Shown here one piece after another: positions 1 through 7,614 of a stretch of DNA of 8,676 nt. Made by a program: the position numbers and the translations under genes. The notes under the pieces were generated by a model. The model searched no databases. It was not told where the DNA came from and saw only the letters and a program-made list of their open reading frames with translations. Where the stretch lies: the NCBI GenBank assembly GCA_002746275.1, contig NVWR01000001.1, positions 223,037 through 231,712 of the forward strand, read 5' to 3'. This DNA comes from Rhodobiaceae bacterium. GTDB taxonomy: Bacteria > Pseudomonadota > Alphaproteobacteria > Parvibaculales > Parvibaculaceae. Within the stretch, counting starts at the first letter, position 1. Each line of letters opens with the position of its first letter.

Positions 1-255
1 GCCACGCGGACACAAGGGGGTATGACTGGCGGTGTCTTGGTCAAGTTGCCAAAGCCCGGCCAGGACCGCCGCGTCGATCTTCCCGCCATAGGGGTGGCAA
101 CAGTTGAGAACACGGCATCTGCGCGACTTGCCGGTATCGCTTATGAGGCATCCGGCGCCTTGATTGCAGATGCAGAGGGTGTTGCCCGGCGTGCCGATGA
201 GCTGGGCATCTTCGTCATTGGATTGCCCATCGGAACCGGTGAAGGCACATTATGA
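1..255 (+). CDS. lpxI: LpxI C-terminal part (UDP-2,3-diacylglucosamine pyrophosphatase), 5' end outside window
   Basis: The frame is open from the first base and gives 84 codons before TGA, so this is the C-terminal part of a longer protein (the family is usually about 270-290 residues). The visible part has the signature of the LpxI (DUF1009) catalytic domain: a lysine-rich KLPKPGQDRRVDLPAIG stretch, then TVENTASARLAGIAYEA and a closing GIFVIGL strand. In the family, LpxI hydrolyses UDP-2,3-diacylglucosamine to lipid X (2,3-diacylglucosamine 1-phosphate) and UMP in the cytoplasm or at the inner membrane, in place of LpxH; it is common in alphaproteobacteria. The ATG at 22 is internal to the conserved domain and is not the real start. 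Its stop overlaps the lpxB start in ATGA, implying translational coupling with the next enzyme of the pathway. Confidence 0.93.
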   Translation, partial: ATRTQGGMTGGVLVKLPKPGQDRRVDLPAIGVATVENTASARLAGIAYEASGALIADAEGVARRADELGIFVIGLPIGTGEGTL

Positions 256-1427
256 GTGAACGGCGTCATGTCATGTTGGTTGCCGGTGAGACCTCCGGCG
301 ATACATTGGGGGCAGCACTTATGTCATCTCTCAAAGCGGCATTGGGCGACCGGGTCCGGTTTTCGGGCGTCGGGGGCGCACGGATGGAAGCGGAAGGCCT
401 GTCTTCTGTTTTTCCCATGACGGACATCGCCGTGATGGGGCCACGAGAGGTCATTCCGCGGCTTCCCCTAATACTTAGACGCATGCGGGAAACAGTTCGC
501 CATGCGGTGGACACAAAACCCGACCTTGTGGTGATCATCGATAGCCCTGACTTCACTCATCCGGTCGCAAAACGCATCCACAAGAAAGCACCAGGAATAC
601 TTATTGCCAATTACGTATCGCCGAGCGTTTGGGCTTGGCGACGTGGCCGGGCAAAGTCCATGGCGACTTATCTCAACAAGGTCCTCGCTCTTTTACCTTT
701 TGAGCCAGACTTCTTTCGTGCGGAAGTGGGACTTGATTGTGTCTATGTCGGTCACCCGGCGATTGAAAAAATCGCTTCGTCTGAGGAGGGAAATACTTTC
801 CGAGACAAAAACGGAATTCTCCCCGACGCGCCGGTTTTGCTTTTACTGCCTGGCAGTCGAATGAATGAGGTAAAACGTCTGATCGGTCTGATGGGGGAGA
901 CAGCCGGTATTCTCGTCGACCGGCACCCGAGTCTAAAGCTGGTGATCCCCGTTGTGCCCCATGTGCATGATGTTGTTGCAAAAGGGGTGGAAAGCTGGCC
1001 GGTAAAACCAATTCTCGCGGAAGGTGAGGTCGAAAAACGAGGCGCTTTCGCTGCGGCGACGGTGGCGCTTGCGGCGTCGGGTACCGTTTCGCTTGAGCTT
1101 GGGTTGGCGCGGGTGCCGATGGTTATTGCCTACAAGATTGACCGGATCGCCGCCTGGGTTGTCTCAAGGTTTTTGAAAGTACCGACGGTTGTCCTGGTTA
1201 ATCTCATCCTCGATCGGCCGTCTGTACGCGAATATTTGCAAGAGGCGAGCGTGCCCAAACTTCTCGCCGAAGCTTTGACACCTCTACTAACGGAAACACC
1301 CGAGCGCCGGAAGGCGTTGCAGGACCTTGAAGAAATGAGAGACCTTATGGGTGTGGGCGGGGCAAGCCCGAGTGCGCGTACAGCAAATGCCATTCTCGAA
1401 ATGTTGGATGAAGAGCAAAACGCTTGA
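252..1427 (+). CDS. lpxB: Lipid-A-disaccharide synthase LpxB
   Basis: A 391-residue glycosyltransferase of family GT19, full length for LpxB. It joins UDP-2,3-diacylglucosamine to lipid X to form the disaccharide 1-phosphate of lipid A, as a peripheral protein on the cytoplasmic face of the inner membrane. Visible family motifs are AGETSGD (residues 11-17) and GVGG (39-42) in the N-terminal Rossmann-like half, then MGPREVIPRLP, IDSPDF and YVSPSVWAWRRGR. The C-terminal half has the nucleotide-sugar site with LLPGSR (198-203) and AASGTVSLELG (from residue 274), followed by VPMVIAYK. The ATG overlaps the lpxI stop by 4 bp (ATGA), which fixes the start and indicates an operon; the lpxD-fabZ-lpxA part of the cluster would be expected upstream, outside the window. 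A hairpin terminator follows about 40 bp after the stop. Nothing is missing or unusual. Confidence 0.97.
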   Translation: MSERRHVMLVAGETSGDTLGAALMSSLKAALGDRVRFSGVGGARMEAEGLSSVFPMTDIAVMGPREVIPRLPLILRRMRETVRHAVDTKPDLVVIIDSPDFTHPVAKRIHKKAPGILIANYVSPSVWAWRRGRAKSMATYLNKVLALLPFEPDFFRAEVGLDCVYVGHPAIEKIASSEEGNTFRDKNGILPDAPVLLLLPGSRMNEVKRLIGLMGETAGILVDRHPSLKLVIPVVPHVHDVVAKGVESWPVKPILAEGEVEKRGAFAAATVALAASGTVSLELGLARVPMVIAYKIDRIAAWVVSRFLKVPTVVLVNLILDRPSVREYLQEASVPKLLAEALTPLLTETPERRKALQDLEEMRDLMGVGGASPSARTANAILEMLDEEQNA

Positions 1428-1467
1428 AGCTTCTTGCAGCCTGGGGATCGCTGCGCCGGACCCACAA

Positions 1468-1494
1468 AAAAGGCGCCCACATGAGGCGCCTTTT
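1468..1494. terminator. Bidirectional rho-independent terminator between lpxB and gltA
   Basis: Left arm AAAAGGCGCC (1468-1477), 7-nt loop, right arm GGCGCCTTTT (1485-1494): a perfect 10-bp stem whose outer pairs are A-T. Read on the plus strand the GC stem runs into TTTT, serving lpxB, whose stop is about 40 nt upstream. Read on the minus strand the stem is followed by six T (A run 1466-1471), serving gltA, whose stop codon is about 20 nt upstream. Its position between two converging genes supports a shared terminator; the longer T run suggests it is stronger in the gltA direction. Confidence 0.85.
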
Positions 1495-1514
1495 CAGTTT
1501 GAGTGTGAAGCTTG

Positions 1515-2831
1515 TTACCGCTTCGCCAAGTTCACATAGTCACGAGGTGCGGCACCGCTGTAAAGCTGGCGAGGACGCCCGATACGTTGTTCTGGATCCT
1601 GAACCATCTCGTTCCACTGAGCCACCCAGCCTGTTGTGCGTGCGAGCGCAAACAAAACCGTGAACATGGTTGAAGGAAAGCCAAGCGCCTTGAGAGTGAT
1701 ACCCGAATAGAAATCGATATTTGGGTAGAGTTTCTTCTCAACGAAATACTCGTCGTTCAACGCAATTTTTTCCAGCTCCATCGCTACGTCGAGCATGGGA
1801 TCGTCTTTGATGCCGAGCTCTTGCAGCACTTCGTGGCAGGCCTGTTGCATCACTGTGGCACGGGGGTCGTAGTTTTTGTAAACCCGGTGACCAAAACCCA
1901 TCAGGCGGAACGGATCATTCTTGTCTTTGGCTTTTGCGACATATTCCGGGATCCGGTCTACAGTACCGATCTCCTGCAGCATGTTGAGCGCCGCTTCGTT
2001 CGCTCCCCCGTGCGCTGGTCCCCAAAGACAGGCGATGCCGGCCGCGATGCAAGCGAACGGATTGGCACCTGATGATCCGGCCAGCCGCACTGTTGATGTC
2101 GATGCATTTTGCTCATGGTCCGCGTGCAAGATAAAGATCTTGTCCATTGCCCGGGCAATCACTGGATTGACATGGTATTCCTCAGCGGGCACGGCAAAGC
2201 ACATGTTCAGGAAATTTTCCGCATACCCGAGATCATTGCGAGGATAAACAACCGGTTGGCCGATCGAGTATTTGTAGGCCATCGCAGCGATTGTCGGGAT
2301 CTTGGCGATCATCCGACGGCTTGCAACCATTCGCTGGTGCGCGTCGTTAATGTCCGTCGAGTCATGATAAAACGCAGACATAGCACCAACCATGCCAACC
2401 ATGATGGCCATCGGATGCGCGTCGCGACGAAAGCCTCGCACAAAATACTGCATCTGTTCATGCACCATTGTGTGGTTTGTAATCGCATTGCTGAACTCAT
2501 CAAACTCCTTTGAGGACGGCAGCTCACCGTTCAACAGAAGATAAGCCGTCTCCAAAAAACTACCGTTTGCAGCGAGTTGCTCAATTCCATAACCCCGATA
2601 CAACAATTCACCTTTATCGCCGTCGATATAGGTGATGTCGCTGTCGCAGCTGGCCGTTGAAGTAAAGCCTGGGTCAAATGTAAAATGTCCTGACTGGGCG
2701 TAGAGCTTGCTGACGTCAATGACCCGTGGCCCGACGGCTCCCTTGTAAATAGGAAGGTCATAGCTCTGGCCGTCAATCTCCAGCTTGGCAGTATCCCCTG
2801 TTGCTCTCGCACTCTTGTCTTTCGTCATCAT
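1515..2831 (-). CDS. gltA: Citrate synthase (type II, Gram-negative hexameric class)
   Basis: A 438-residue citrate synthase, which condenses oxaloacetate with acetyl-CoA to citrate at the entry of the TCA cycle in the cytoplasm. The length and the N-terminal extension domain before residue 60 match the larger Gram-negative class, which in studied members is hexameric and NADH-inhibited. The catalytic triad is complete: His274 in GPAHGGANE, His315 in MGFGHRVYK and Asp373 in [25 protein letters not shown] (from about residue 234) and the C-terminal [10 protein letters not shown] stretch are also typical. Two ATG codons stand in tandem at the start (2831 and 2828); an AAGGGA element lies 10 nt upstream of the first, so either could be used. 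It lies downstream of gltX on the same strand with a 123-bp gap containing its own promoter candidate, and ends just before the shared terminator. Confidence 0.97.
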   Translation of the reverse strand: MMTKDKSARATGDTAKLEIDGQSYDLPIYKGAVGPRVIDVSKLYAQSGHFTFDPGFTSTASCDSDITYIDGDKGELLYRGYGIEQLAANGSFLETAYLLLNGELPSSKEFDEFSNAITNHTMVHEQMQYFVRGFRRDAHPMAIMVGMVGAMSAFYHDSTDINDAHQRMVASRRMIAKIPTIAAMAYKYSIGQPVVYPRNDLGYAENFLNMCFAVPAEEYHVNPVIARAMDKIFILHADHEQNASTSTVRLAGSSGANPFACIAAGIACLWGPAHGGANEAALNMLQEIGTVDRIPEYVAKAKDKNDPFRLMGFGHRVYKNYDPRATVMQQACHEVLQELGIKDDPMLDVAMELEKIALNDEYFVEKKLYPNIDFYSGITLKALGFPSTMFTVLFALARTTGWVAQWNEMVQDPEQRIGRPRQLYSGAAPRDYVNLAKR

Positions 2832-2884
2832 CGTTGCCCAGTCCCTTCACTTGTGCTCGGTAGTCGGTAGCAGGCTAAAAGCCA

Positions 2885-2899
2885 GTTCGCCAGCCGAAC
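2885..2899. repeat. 15-bp inverted repeat in the gltA leader
   Basis: GTTCG (2885-2889) and CGAAC (2895-2899) form a perfect inverted repeat around a 5-bp centre. It falls just downstream of the candidate gltA -10, so it could be an operator at the start of transcription or a small hairpin in the leader RNA. No T run follows in the gltA direction, so it is not a terminator. Function unknown. Confidence 0.4.
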
Positions 2900-2908
2900 G
2901 GTTGCGGT

Positions 2909-2914
2909 ATTATA
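2909..2914 (-). promoter_or_regulatory. Candidate gltA promoter -10 element
   Basis: The gltX-gltA gap contains a perfect TATAAT on the minus strand, about 78 nt before the gltA ATG, which would place the transcript start near 2901 and give a leader of about 70 nt. No good TTGACA-like -35 is found at 16-18 bp spacing, and there is no extended TG motif in the usual place, so the promoter may depend on an activator or the match may be chance in an AT-rich patch. Its position in front of a highly expressed gene makes it plausible. Confidence 0.45.
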
Positions 2915-2930
2915 TTCATCTCAAGCCAAC

Positions 2931-2944
2931 CCGGCTACTGCCGG
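2931..2944 (-). other. Small hairpin just after the gltX stop
   Basis: CCGGC and GCCGG (minus strand) pair around a 4-nt AGTA loop about 10 nt after the gltX stop codon. There is no T run behind it, so it would be at best a weak or RNA-stabilising 3' structure rather than a proper terminator. Read-through from gltX into gltA therefore remains possible. Confidence 0.3.
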
Positions 2945-2954
2945 TTGCCTGACC

Positions 2955-4367
2955 TCAAACTTGATCTCGTATGCGGCCAATGGCCTCGTCGCGACCGAGC
3001 GACGCGAGAACGTCGTAGATGCCCGGTGAAATGCTGCCCCCCGTCAATGCGGCCCGAAGCGGTTGTGCGACTTTGCCCAATTTGATGTCTTCCGAGGTCA
3101 GGAAGCTGGAGACCGTGGCCTCCAGGCTTTCCGCTGTCCATGCTTTGTCGTTTTCCAAAGTATCGGCAAGGCGACTTAGCCGAGCCTTCGCTTCATCATT
3201 GAGAGCTTTCGCAGCTTTCCCAGAGAGTTCAACAGGCCGTGTGATTTGCAAATAGTTGGCACCTTCAGCCAGGTCGATCAGCGTTTTTGCGCGTTCTTTC
3301 AGCCCTGGCATCGCAACCCGCAATCGGGTGCGGAACAGGTCATCAATATCTGTCCATTTTCCAGTCTCTTCCATCACTGAAAGTGTGAGAGCAACCAAAC
3401 GGTCATCATCGGCCTCGCGAATATAGCGGGCGTTGAGGTGTTCCAGCTTGGCAATATCAAATTTAGCCGGTGATTTGCCGATGCTCTCAAGGTTGAACCA
3501 CTCAATGGCTTGTTCAGTGGAGAACACTTCGTCGTCACCATGGCTCCAGCCAAGCCGGACAAGGTAGTTGCGCATTGCCTCGGGCAAATAACCCATATCG
3601 CGATAGTCCTGAGCACCCAGAGCGCCATGGCGTTTGGAAAGTTTGGCACCATCCGGTCCGTGGATCAGCGGCACATGGGCGAACACAGGGGGCGTCCAGC
3701 CCAGCGCGGCATAAATTTGAGATTGGCGAGCAGCATTTGTCAGATGGTCGTCGCCCCGAATAATGTGCGTAACGCCCATGTCGTGGTCGTCAACGACCAC
3801 AGAGAGCATATAGGTGGGCGTGCCGTCCGAGCGGAGCAGGATCAGATCATCAAGCTGATTATTTTCAAAGGTGACATCGCCCATCACCTGGTCTTTGACA
3901 ATGGTCCGGCCTTCGTGCTGGGCCTTGAAACGAACGACAGGGTTTATCCCTTCGGGCGCGTCTGAAGCAGGGCGGCCCCGCCAAGTGCCGTCATAGCGCA
4001 TAGGCCGGCCTTCGCCCTTGGCTTTTTCCCGCATCGCAGTCAATTCCTCGGGCGAGCAATAGCATTTGTAGGCGTGGCCGGAGACGAGCAGTTGGTCGAC
4101 TATTTCGACATGGCGATCCTTCTGTGCGAACTGGAAAACCGGCTCTCCGTCCCAATCAAGCCCGCTCCACTTCATGCCCTCAAAAATCGCCTCGATAGCG
4201 GCGTCGGTCGAGCGTTCGCGGTCCGTATCCTCAATCCGAAGGGCGAAAGTGCCTCCGTGATGGCGTGCATAAAGCCAGTTGAACAGCGCTGTGCGCACGC
4301 TGCCAATGTGAAGGAAGCCGGTCGGTGATGGCGCGAAGCGCGTAACGATTTTCTGTGTCTCACTCAA
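2955..4367 (-). CDS. gltX: Glutamyl-tRNA synthetase GltX (TTG start preferred)
   Basis: Read from TTG at 4367 this is 470 residues starting [17 protein letters not shown], which is the usual length and N-terminus of bacterial GluRS. It charges tRNA with glutamate in the cytoplasm. The class I signatures are present: HIGS (residues 20-23, HIGH-type) in the Rossmann fold and KLSKRHG (242-248, KMSKS-type). A C-x-C pair (102 and 104) stands where zinc-type GluRS have their first two ligands, but the following segment reads YDGTWRG with no second cysteine pair, so the zinc site is probably absent. The alpha-helical anticodon-binding domain ends with [14 protein letters not shown]. The frame has no stop up to 4634, and ATG codons at 4472 and 4634 would give 505 or 559 residues. 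The added sequence is low-complexity, has no visible ribosome site at 4472 and precedes the usual N-terminus, so I reject it. A GGAG lies 13 nt before the TTG. Many alphaproteobacteria lack GlnRS and use a non-discriminating GluRS with GatCAB; that is inference here. Confidence 0.93.
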   Translation of the reverse strand: MSETQKIVTRFAPSPTGFLHIGSVRTALFNWLYARHHGGTFALRIEDTDRERSTDAAIEAIFEGMKWSGLDWDGEPVFQFAQKDRHVEIVDQLLVSGHAYKCYCSPEELTAMREKAKGEGRPMRYDGTWRGRPASDAPEGINPVVRFKAQHEGRTIVKDQVMGDVTFENNQLDDLILLRSDGTPTYMLSVVVDDHDMGVTHIIRGDDHLTNAARQSQIYAALGWTPPVFAHVPLIHGPDGAKLSKRHGALGAQDYRDMGYLPEAMRNYLVRLGWSHGDDEVFSTEQAIEWFNLESIGKSPAKFDIAKLEHLNARYIREADDDRLVALTLSVMEETGKWTDIDDLFRTRLRVAMPGLKERAKTLIDLAEGANYLQITRPVELSGKAAKALNDEAKARLSRLADTLENDKAWTAESLEATVSSFLTSEDIKLGKVAQPLRAALTGGSISPGIYDVLASLGRDEAIGRIRDQV

Positions 4368-4640
4368 GGGCTCGATAAAACTCCGGGTATCATCGCGAGG
4401 GGTCCCCCGCGGTGGAAGTGGCAAACAAGCTGAGTCAAAAGGACCGCTTGGAGGAAGGTCTGTCGGTGTCATACAGGCTGCGACACCGCCCAGGGGACTT
4501 TCGCGTTTCCTGAAGGTTTCGCTTCGGAAAGCAACGAATGGGCTGGCGATCTTTAGCACATTGAGGCCTGTCTCCAAAGGCCCGAGAGGGATCACTTTTG
4601 CGCATATTGCCCTCATTTTTGCTGCATACTTCACGGGAAA
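4368..4640. other. Divergent intergenic region between gltX and comEC
   Basis: If gltX starts at the TTG, these 273 bp should carry the promoters of both divergent genes. I find no convincing -35/-10 pair for either direction by eye. The region has no stop in the gltX frame, which makes a longer GltX formally possible, but the predicted peptide resembles no part of GluRS. No RNA gene or long repeat is visible. Confidence 0.5.
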
Positions 4641-6833
4641 ATGGCTATTTTTTCCGAAAAGCGCCGATTAGCCCCCGTCTGGCGCGATTTGTCCGGGCAA
4701 ATGGAAGGAAGTCGCATTCACTTGCGGCTCTTTTGGTCCCGCGTGGGGCTTTTGGTTGCCAGAGAACAGGAGGCGATGAGCCTGTGGGTGCCTGTAGCGA
4801 TCGGCTCGGGAATCGCCTGCTACTTCTCTCTCCCGCAGGAACCATACTTGGGCTGGACGTTGATCTCCCTTGGGATCGCGCTTGGGATCGCTCTGGCAAG
4901 TGCCTTTGGCCTGGGCCGAAGGGGGTGGGGCGCTATAGCGGCATTTGCTGTCCTTTGGGTGGTCCTGGGTTTTGCAGCCGCGCAAATGCGGACAATTTGG
5001 GTGGCCGCACCAGCCCTTCAAAATGAAATTGTCGGCGCGCAGCTACAGGGGGAGGTCCTAACCGCCAGTCGGAACCAGCAGGGCGGCAGCATTCTTCTCG
5101 TCTCCCCCACGCGCATTGGCAGTGTGCTCCCTGAGGAGCTGCCAGCGCGCGTTCGGCTGCGGGTCAACCAGGCACACGATCCGATTTGGCCTGGCGACAA
5201 GATCGCAACCCGCGTGATGTTGTGGCCACCGGGGGAACCGGTGGCACCCGGCGCTTTTGATTTCGCAAGACAATCCTGGTTTCGGCAAATGGGAGCGACG
5301 GGCGTTACCTTGACAGCTCCCCGTGTCTTGGCAGGCGAGAGGGGTGTTACGTGGGCCGTAAAACTCGCCGCTTTGAGAGAGCAGATAGCGCGCCGTGTGA
5401 TGAACACTATGCGACAGGACGTAGGACCCGTCGCTGCCGCCATGATGACCGGCCAGCGCCATGCGATCAGCGAGACGGTCGAGCAGAATTTGCGCGACGC
5501 CGGGCTCGCGCACATTTTGGCAATCTCCGGACTGCATATGGCCTTGTTTGCGGGAACCCTGTTTTGGGTGGTCCGGGCGGCACTGGCATTGGTGCCTCGT
5601 TTGGCGCTTCGGTATCCCCTCAAAAAATGGGCGGCGGCAGCAGCATTGATTGGAGCCTTTGCCTATCTATTGCTTTCAGGCATGTCAGTCACGGCGCAAC
5701 GCGCCTTCATAATGGCGGCCTTGATGTTCCTTGCCATTCTGGTGGACAGGCCAGCTCTTTCTCTGCGCAACGTGGCCCTTGCCGCCACAATCATTCTTCT
5801 CACCCGCCCAGAGAGCGTTCTGGAGCCTGGGTTCCAGATGTCATTTGCAGCGGTGACCGCGCTGATAGCGATTTACCAAAACAGAGAATTGCAACTGCTG
5901 GGCCTTCGGGAAAAATCCACAGGTGTTTCTGGACTGTTCCGCTTTGCGCTCATCTACATCGCGACACTCGCTCTCACAAGCCTTGTTGCGGGGACGGCGA
6001 CGGCGCCTTTTGCCGCCTATCATTTCAACCGCATGGCCGTTTACGGCATCGTGGGAAACCTGCTGGCGATGCCTCTTGTCGGGATTGTCATCATGCCCGC
6101 AGCATTGTTGGCATACCTGTTGATGCCATTCGGTCTGGACGCACCGGCCCTGTGGATCATGGAGCAGGGGCTTATCGGCGTGGTCGCTATTGCAACGGAG
6201 GTCAGTTCCTGGGAGGGGGCCGTCGTCCACGCACCGTCCTTTTCTAGCCTGGGTCTGGGGTTCGTCGCATTGGGCGGGTTACTCCTGGCGCTGCTTCAAA
6301 CGAAACTCCGCCGGGCAGGCATTGCCTTTCTGGTCGTTGGTGGCGTGTTTGCGACCCAAGAACGTCCACCAGATATTTTGATTGATGGGGACGCGCGCCT
6401 CGTTGCTGTGCGAAACGACGAGGGCCAATACATGTGGACGGGCTCCACGGCGCGCTATGCCAGGGAGACCTGGTTGCGACGCAGTGGCATGTCTGCCGAC
6501 ACGAGGATACGCGATCATCTGATGGCGTGCGATAGTTTGGGATGTATTGCGCAAGGAGGTCCGATCCAGAGACGCCTAACGATAGCGGTTTCCAAAACCA
6601 CAGGATCCCTAAGTGACGACTGCGCCCGAGCTGACATTCTGATCGCGCATGTTCCGGTGAGAGGGCGTTTGCGCGCACGCTGTAACGCGTCTCTGATCAT
6701 TGACCGATTTGATATAGCCCGCCACGGCGCCCATGCCATCTATCTGAGCGAGGGGCCGGGGCCGACAATCGAACGCATCGTAACGGTGCGCGAATGGCGG
6801 GGAGAGCGTCCCTGGACGGGATCGCAAAATTAG
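4641..6833 (+). CDS. comEC: ComEC/Rec2 family DNA-uptake channel protein
   Basis: A 730-residue inner-membrane protein of the ComEC/Rec2 family, which in studied competent bacteria carries single-stranded DNA across the cytoplasmic membrane. Order of parts: two or three membrane segments (about 47-114, including [15 protein letters not shown]), a soluble OB-like DUF4131 region (about 130-240), then the competence domain with [12 protein letters not shown] (291-302), GMSVTAQRA (347-355), [12 protein letters not shown] (394-405), [18 protein letters not shown] (463-480) and further membrane segments to about 570. The C-terminal 160 residues correspond in position to the metallo-beta-lactamase domain, but no HxHxDH motif is present; instead there are four cysteines (630, 635, 661, 681). 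This degenerate form is what I expect of alphaproteobacterial ComEC. The start is uncertain: ATG 4641 has only a weak GGGA, ATG 4701 none, while ATG 4776 has AGGAGG but just 2 nt away. The longest form keeps family-like residues before 4776. Its stop overlaps that of lexA. Confidence 0.92.
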   Translation: MAIFSEKRRLAPVWRDLSGQMEGSRIHLRLFWSRVGLLVAREQEAMSLWVPVAIGSGIACYFSLPQEPYLGWTLISLGIALGIALASAFGLGRRGWGAIAAFAVLWVVLGFAAAQMRTIWVAAPALQNEIVGAQLQGEVLTASRNQQGGSILLVSPTRIGSVLPEELPARVRLRVNQAHDPIWPGDKIATRVMLWPPGEPVAPGAFDFARQSWFRQMGATGVTLTAPRVLAGERGVTWAVKLAALREQIARRVMNTMRQDVGPVAAAMMTGQRHAISETVEQNLRDAGLAHILAISGLHMALFAGTLFWVVRAALALVPRLALRYPLKKWAAAAALIGAFAYLLLSGMSVTAQRAFIMAALMFLAILVDRPALSLRNVALAATIILLTRPESVLEPGFQMSFAAVTALIAIYQNRELQLLGLREKSTGVSGLFRFALIYIATLALTSLVAGTATAPFAAYHFNRMAVYGIVGNLLAMPLVGIVIMPAALLAYLLMPFGLDAPALWIMEQGLIGVVAIATEVSSWEGAVVHAPSFSSLGLGFVALGGLLLALLQTKLRRAGIAFLVVGGVFATQERPPDILIDGDARLVAVRNDEGQYMWTGSTARYARETWLRRSGMSADTRIRDHLMACDSLGCIAQGGPIQRRLTIAVSKTTGSLSDDCARADILIAHVPVRGRLRARCNASLIIDRFDIARHGAHAIYLSEGPGPTIERIVTVREWRGERPWTGSQN
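4869..4892 (+). repeat. 12-bp tandem duplication within comEC
   Basis: CTTGGGATCGCG at 4869-4880 is followed directly by CTTGGGATCGCT at 4881-4892, 11 of 12 bases identical. It is in frame and encodes LGIALGIA (residues 77-84) within the second membrane segment. This looks like a small slipped-strand duplication tolerated in a hydrophobic helix. Confidence 0.7.
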
Positions 6834-7528
6834 TAGCGGCGGAGCAAGCCCACCAGACGCCCTTGAACCTTCACGCGGTCCGGGCCGAATATCCGTGTTT
6901 CATAAGCGGGATTTGCAGCTTCAAGTGCGATGGAGTCACCCTTGCGACGCAGGCGTTTGAGCGTTGCTTCCTGATCATCCACAAGAGCGACGACAATTTC
7001 CCCATTATTGGCGGTATCACAGCGCTCAATCACGACGGTGTCGCCGTCCAGAATGCCCGCGTCGATCATTGAATCGCCTTTGACCTCAAGCGCGTAATGT
7101 TCGCCACGCGCCAACATGTCAGAAGGCACAGACACTTGATGGCTTTCCTGCTGCAGGGCCTCAATCGGCGTACCTGCCGCAATCCGACCCATCACGGGTA
7201 CCGACAATGAATCTTCGTTGGCGGCCACCGGCACACTCTCACGATCCTTGCCAAGGCTGCCCTCAATAACCGATGGGGAGAAGCCACTATTACGGCCAAA
7301 GCTTGGAGAGGCAGATTCTGGCAATTTCAGAATTTCGAGAGCCCGGGCCCGGTGAGGCAGGCGGCGAATAAAGCCTCGCTCCTCAAGAGCGGTGATCAAC
7401 CGATGAATGCCCGATTTGGAGCGTAGATTGAGAGCGTCCTTCATTTCATCAAAAGAAGGGGAAACACCGGTCTCTTTTATCCGTTCATTGATGAACATCA
7501 GCAGTTCATGTTGCTTGCGTGTGAGCAT
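6830..7528 (-). CDS. lexA: LexA repressor (SOS response master regulator)
   Basis: A 232-residue LexA, the self-cleaving repressor of the SOS DNA-damage regulon. Residues 1-65 form the winged helix-turn-helix DNA-binding domain ([17 protein letters not shown], then [20 protein letters not shown]). A linker of about 40 residues, longer than in E. coli LexA and usual in alphaproteobacteria, leads to the S24-type peptidase domain. The autocleavage site is Ala118-Gly119 in GRIAAGTP; the catalytic dyad is Ser153 in KGDSMIDAG and Lys191 in [10 protein letters not shown]. All key residues are intact. GGGGAG ends 8 nt before the ATG, which supports the start. The promoter in front carries an SOS box, so the gene should be autoregulated. 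It lies 86 bp after moeA on the same strand, and its TAA overlaps the comEC TAG by convergent genes. Confidence 0.97.
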   Translation of the reverse strand: MLTRKQHELLMFINERIKETGVSPSFDEMKDALNLRSKSGIHRLITALEERGFIRRLPHRARALEILKLPESASPSFGRNSGFSPSVIEGSLGKDRESVPVAANEDSLSVPVMGRIAAGTPIEALQQESHQVSVPSDMLARGEHYALEVKGDSMIDAGILDGDTVVIERCDTANNGEIVVALVDDQEATLKRLRRKGDSIALEAANPAYETRIFGPDRVKVQGRLVGLLRRY

Positions 7529-7558
7529 TCAACGGTCTCCCCGGAGTATCGATCATAA

Positions 7559-7573
7559 GAACAAATCAAAAAC
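7559..7573. promoter_or_regulatory. Possible second, degenerate SOS box
   Basis: GAAC (7559-7562), 7 bp, AAAC (7570-7573): one mismatch from GAAC-N7-GAAC. It lies in the lexA leader, 25 bp start to start from the perfect box and just downstream of the predicted transcript start. It could be a weak auxiliary LexA site; a single mismatch in an 8-base motif in AT-rich DNA is also easily due to chance. Confidence 0.3.
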
Positions 7574-7583
7574 ATCTTCATAT

Positions 7584-7598
7584 GTTCTAGTTTGGTTC
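7584..7598. promoter_or_regulatory. SOS box (LexA operator), GTTC-N7-GTTC
   Basis: GTTC (7584-7587), 7 bp TAGTTTG, GTTC (7595-7598), an exact match to the direct-repeat LexA box known from alphaproteobacteria such as Rhizobium and Caulobacter. One half-site lies inside the lexA -10 hexamer and the other in the spacer, so bound LexA would block RNA polymerase. This is the expected arrangement for autorepression. Confidence 0.9.
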
Positions 7599-7612
7599 TC
7601 CTAGGGCGTCAA
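7584..7612 (-). promoter_or_regulatory. lexA sigma-70-type promoter
   Basis: On the minus strand TTGACG (7612-7607) is followed by exactly 17 bp and then TAGAAC (7589-7584), a good -35 and an acceptable -10 (4 of 6). The transcript would start near 7577, giving a leader of about 50 nt before the ATG at 7528. The -35 begins two bases after the moeA stop codon (7617-7615), so the promoter fills the start of the moeA-lexA gap. Confidence 0.75.
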
Positions 7613-7614
7613 CC

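Noticed and set aside
2885..2899. GTTC-N7-GAAC in front of gltA as another LexA box
   Set aside because: The half-sites are inverted, whereas the alphaproteobacterial LexA box is a direct repeat (GTTC-N7-GTTC), so the resemblance is only in half-site and spacing.
4561..4640. A comEC promoter using TTGCGC at 4598 and CATACT at 4625
   Set aside because: The spacing is 21 bp and the -10 match is poor; no better pair was found by eye.
5018..5623. A 201-codon open frame on the minus strand opposite comEC
   Set aside because: No recognisable domain and a biased composition; the opposite strand encodes conserved ComEC segments.
5351..6247. A 298-codon open frame on the plus strand inside comEC, one of several long alternative frames
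   Set aside because: It is fully overlapped by the well-recognised comEC frame, and its peptide is rich in Arg, Ser, His, Cys and Gly without any domain, as expected of a shadow frame in GC-rich DNA.
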